Of a DNA stretch of 64,000 nucleotides, positions 63,199-64,000 are shown in pieces. The stretch comes from an uncultured Lachnospiraceae bacterium (GTDB lineage Bacteria > Bacillota > Clostridia > Lachnospirales > Lachnospiraceae): positions 1-64,000 of the forward strand of contig OMUU01000102.1 in assembly GCA_900314295.1 (NCBI GenBank), read 5' to 3'. A program made the translations under genes and the position numbers. Numbering within the stretch: the stretch's first letter is position 1; the number at the start of each line of letters is the position of its first letter. Below the pieces are notes generated by a model. That model was not told the origin of the DNA. It did no database searches and saw nothing but the letters and a program-made list of their open reading frames with translations.

Positions 63199-64000
63199 AT
63201 GATAGAGATAAAAGAGTATCGCGGACATATCAGAAACTGGGAATCCTTGAGCAGAGAGCTCGGGTTTGATGCTTCCGGAATGTCGAGAGAGGAACGGGAG
63301 CGGAGAATTCTGACAGAAGCTTATAAGAAATGGGGCGGAAAAATGGCGGACCACATGCATGGCATGTTTGCTTTCGCTCTCTGGGATGAGAAAGAGCAGA
63401 AGCTGTTTGCCCTCCGGGATCAGTTCGGGACAAAGCCGTTCTATTACTATATCACGTCCGATCACAGACTGCTTTACGGCACGATGATCCGGGATATCAT
63501 GAAACAGCCCGGTTTCGTGAAGGAAGTCAATGAGGAGATGCTGCAGATCTACCTGTCTCTGACTTATGTCGCCGGCGAGGACACCTTCTTTAAAGGTGTC
63601 AAAAAATTGATGCCGGGACATTACTTGGAGTGGAAGGATGGAAGGCTTACCATCACTCGTTACTGGACACCGGAATTTCATGAGGACAGCAGCCGGTCAC
63701 TGGAGGAGTATGCGGATGAGATTCACGAGACGATGAAGCAGATGCTTCGCGAGGTGAAGACTCCCGAGGAGAAGGCGGAATCCTTCCTTTCCGGAGGAGT
63801 GGATTCGTCCTATGTATTTGCGCTGTCAGACTGCGAGATGGCGGACACCTGCGGCTACGATGAGGAGCGGTTTGATGAATCTCCGCTGGCAAAGCAGACC
63901 GCGGATTTGCTCGGCCGTCACCTGTCGAGGCTCAGAGTCACTCCGGAGGATTATTTCTCGGTGGTTCCGTACACGATGTACAACATGGAGCAGCCTCTCG
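63199..64000 (+). CDS. Asparagine-synthetase-like protein, 5' part (continues past the window)
   Basis: The gene begins at ATG 63199 and runs off the window, giving 267 codons. The sequence starts MIEIKEYRGHIRNWESLSRE. It contains HMHGMFAFALWDEKEQKLFALRDQFGTKPFYYY, the amidotransferase beta-sandwich, and then the PP-loop SFLSGGVDSSYVFAL and YDEERFDESPLAKQTA. The AsnB N-terminal nucleophile (MC at the very start) and about the first 70 residues are missing; the ribosome site AGAGGA and the ATG make this a real start. It should bind ATP and aspartate but lacks glutaminase cysteine chemistry, so it may use free ammonia or have another role. Confidence 0.85.
   Translation, partial: MIEIKEYRGHIRNWESLSRELGFDASGMSREERERRILTEAYKKWGGKMADHMHGMFAFALWDEKEQKLFALRDQFGTKPFYYYITSDHRLLYGTMIRDIMKQPGFVKEVNEEMLQIYLSLTYVAGEDTFFKGVKKLMPGHYLEWKDGRLTITRYWTPEFHEDSSRSLEEYADEIHETMKQMLREVKTPEEKAESFLSGGVDSSYVFALSDCEMADTCGYDEERFDESPLAKQTADLLGRHLSRLRVTPEDYFSVVPYTMYNMEQPL

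Overview
The window looks like a low-to-mid GC Gram-positive anaerobe of the class Clostridia, most likely a gut-type Lachnospiraceae. The signs are strong AGGAGG ribosome-binding sites, GTG and TTG starts, a YesN/YesM/YesL-type carbohydrate locus, DUF6465 and DUF975 proteins, ThiC behind a TPP riboswitch, a FeoA-FeoB fusion and HPr-like small proteins. No rRNA, tRNA, CRISPR array, prophage or transposase was found. About 55 protein genes were recognised. All but four (the YesN/YesM pair, one methyltransferase-like gene and one HPr-like gene) lie on the + strand.

Layout. 0-2.2 kb: MerR and PucR regulators. 2.2-8.2 kb: a nitrogen operon with two P-II proteins of the NifI1/NifI2 type, a NitT/TauT-type ABC transporter (permease, ATPase, lipoprotein), an iron alcohol dehydrogenase and an agmatinase-family ureohydrolase. 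8.4-10.9 kb: three small proteins and a C69 dipeptidase. 10.9-13.5 kb: about 19 iteron-like repeats in front of a Rep_3-type replication initiator, which is a plasmid- or chromid-style origin. 13.7-26.8 kb: a two-component, ABC-transporter and glycosidase locus (GH106-like and circularly permuted GH3). 26.9-31.9 kb: an SLH wall protein, a PatB/MalY-type C-S lyase with an unusual C-terminal extension, and a MATE pump. 32-38 kb: the urease operon ureABC-EFG-D. 38-40 kb: TPP riboswitch and thiC. 40-46 kb: DUF975, a Dabb protein, a URO-D-type methyltransferase divergent from a PucR-like regulator, an HPr-like protein and an AlaX-type editing protein. 46-53 kb: a secreted or anchored nuclease, an alpha/beta hydrolase, a MoxR-VWA pair and an anchored lysozyme-like protein. 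53-64 kb: proA, a WYL regulator, sbcD, sbcC, feoAB and the 5' part of an asparagine-synthetase-like gene.

How the parts may work together. The ureohydrolase should release urea from a guanidino compound taken up by the ABC transporter, and the urease 25 kb downstream could turn that urea into ammonia. The NifI-type pair would tie uptake to nitrogen status; no nitrogenase gene is visible. The last gene lacks the N-terminal cysteine of glutamine-dependent asparagine synthetases, so it could use free ammonia. This chain is inference from gene content.

The most unusual non-coding content is the iteron array and a dispersed family of extragenic hairpin repeats between 38 and 55 kb. Their inner stems end in GCGAAGC mini-hairpins or GNRA-type loops. 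There is also a 35-bp tandem repeat inside the urease operon.
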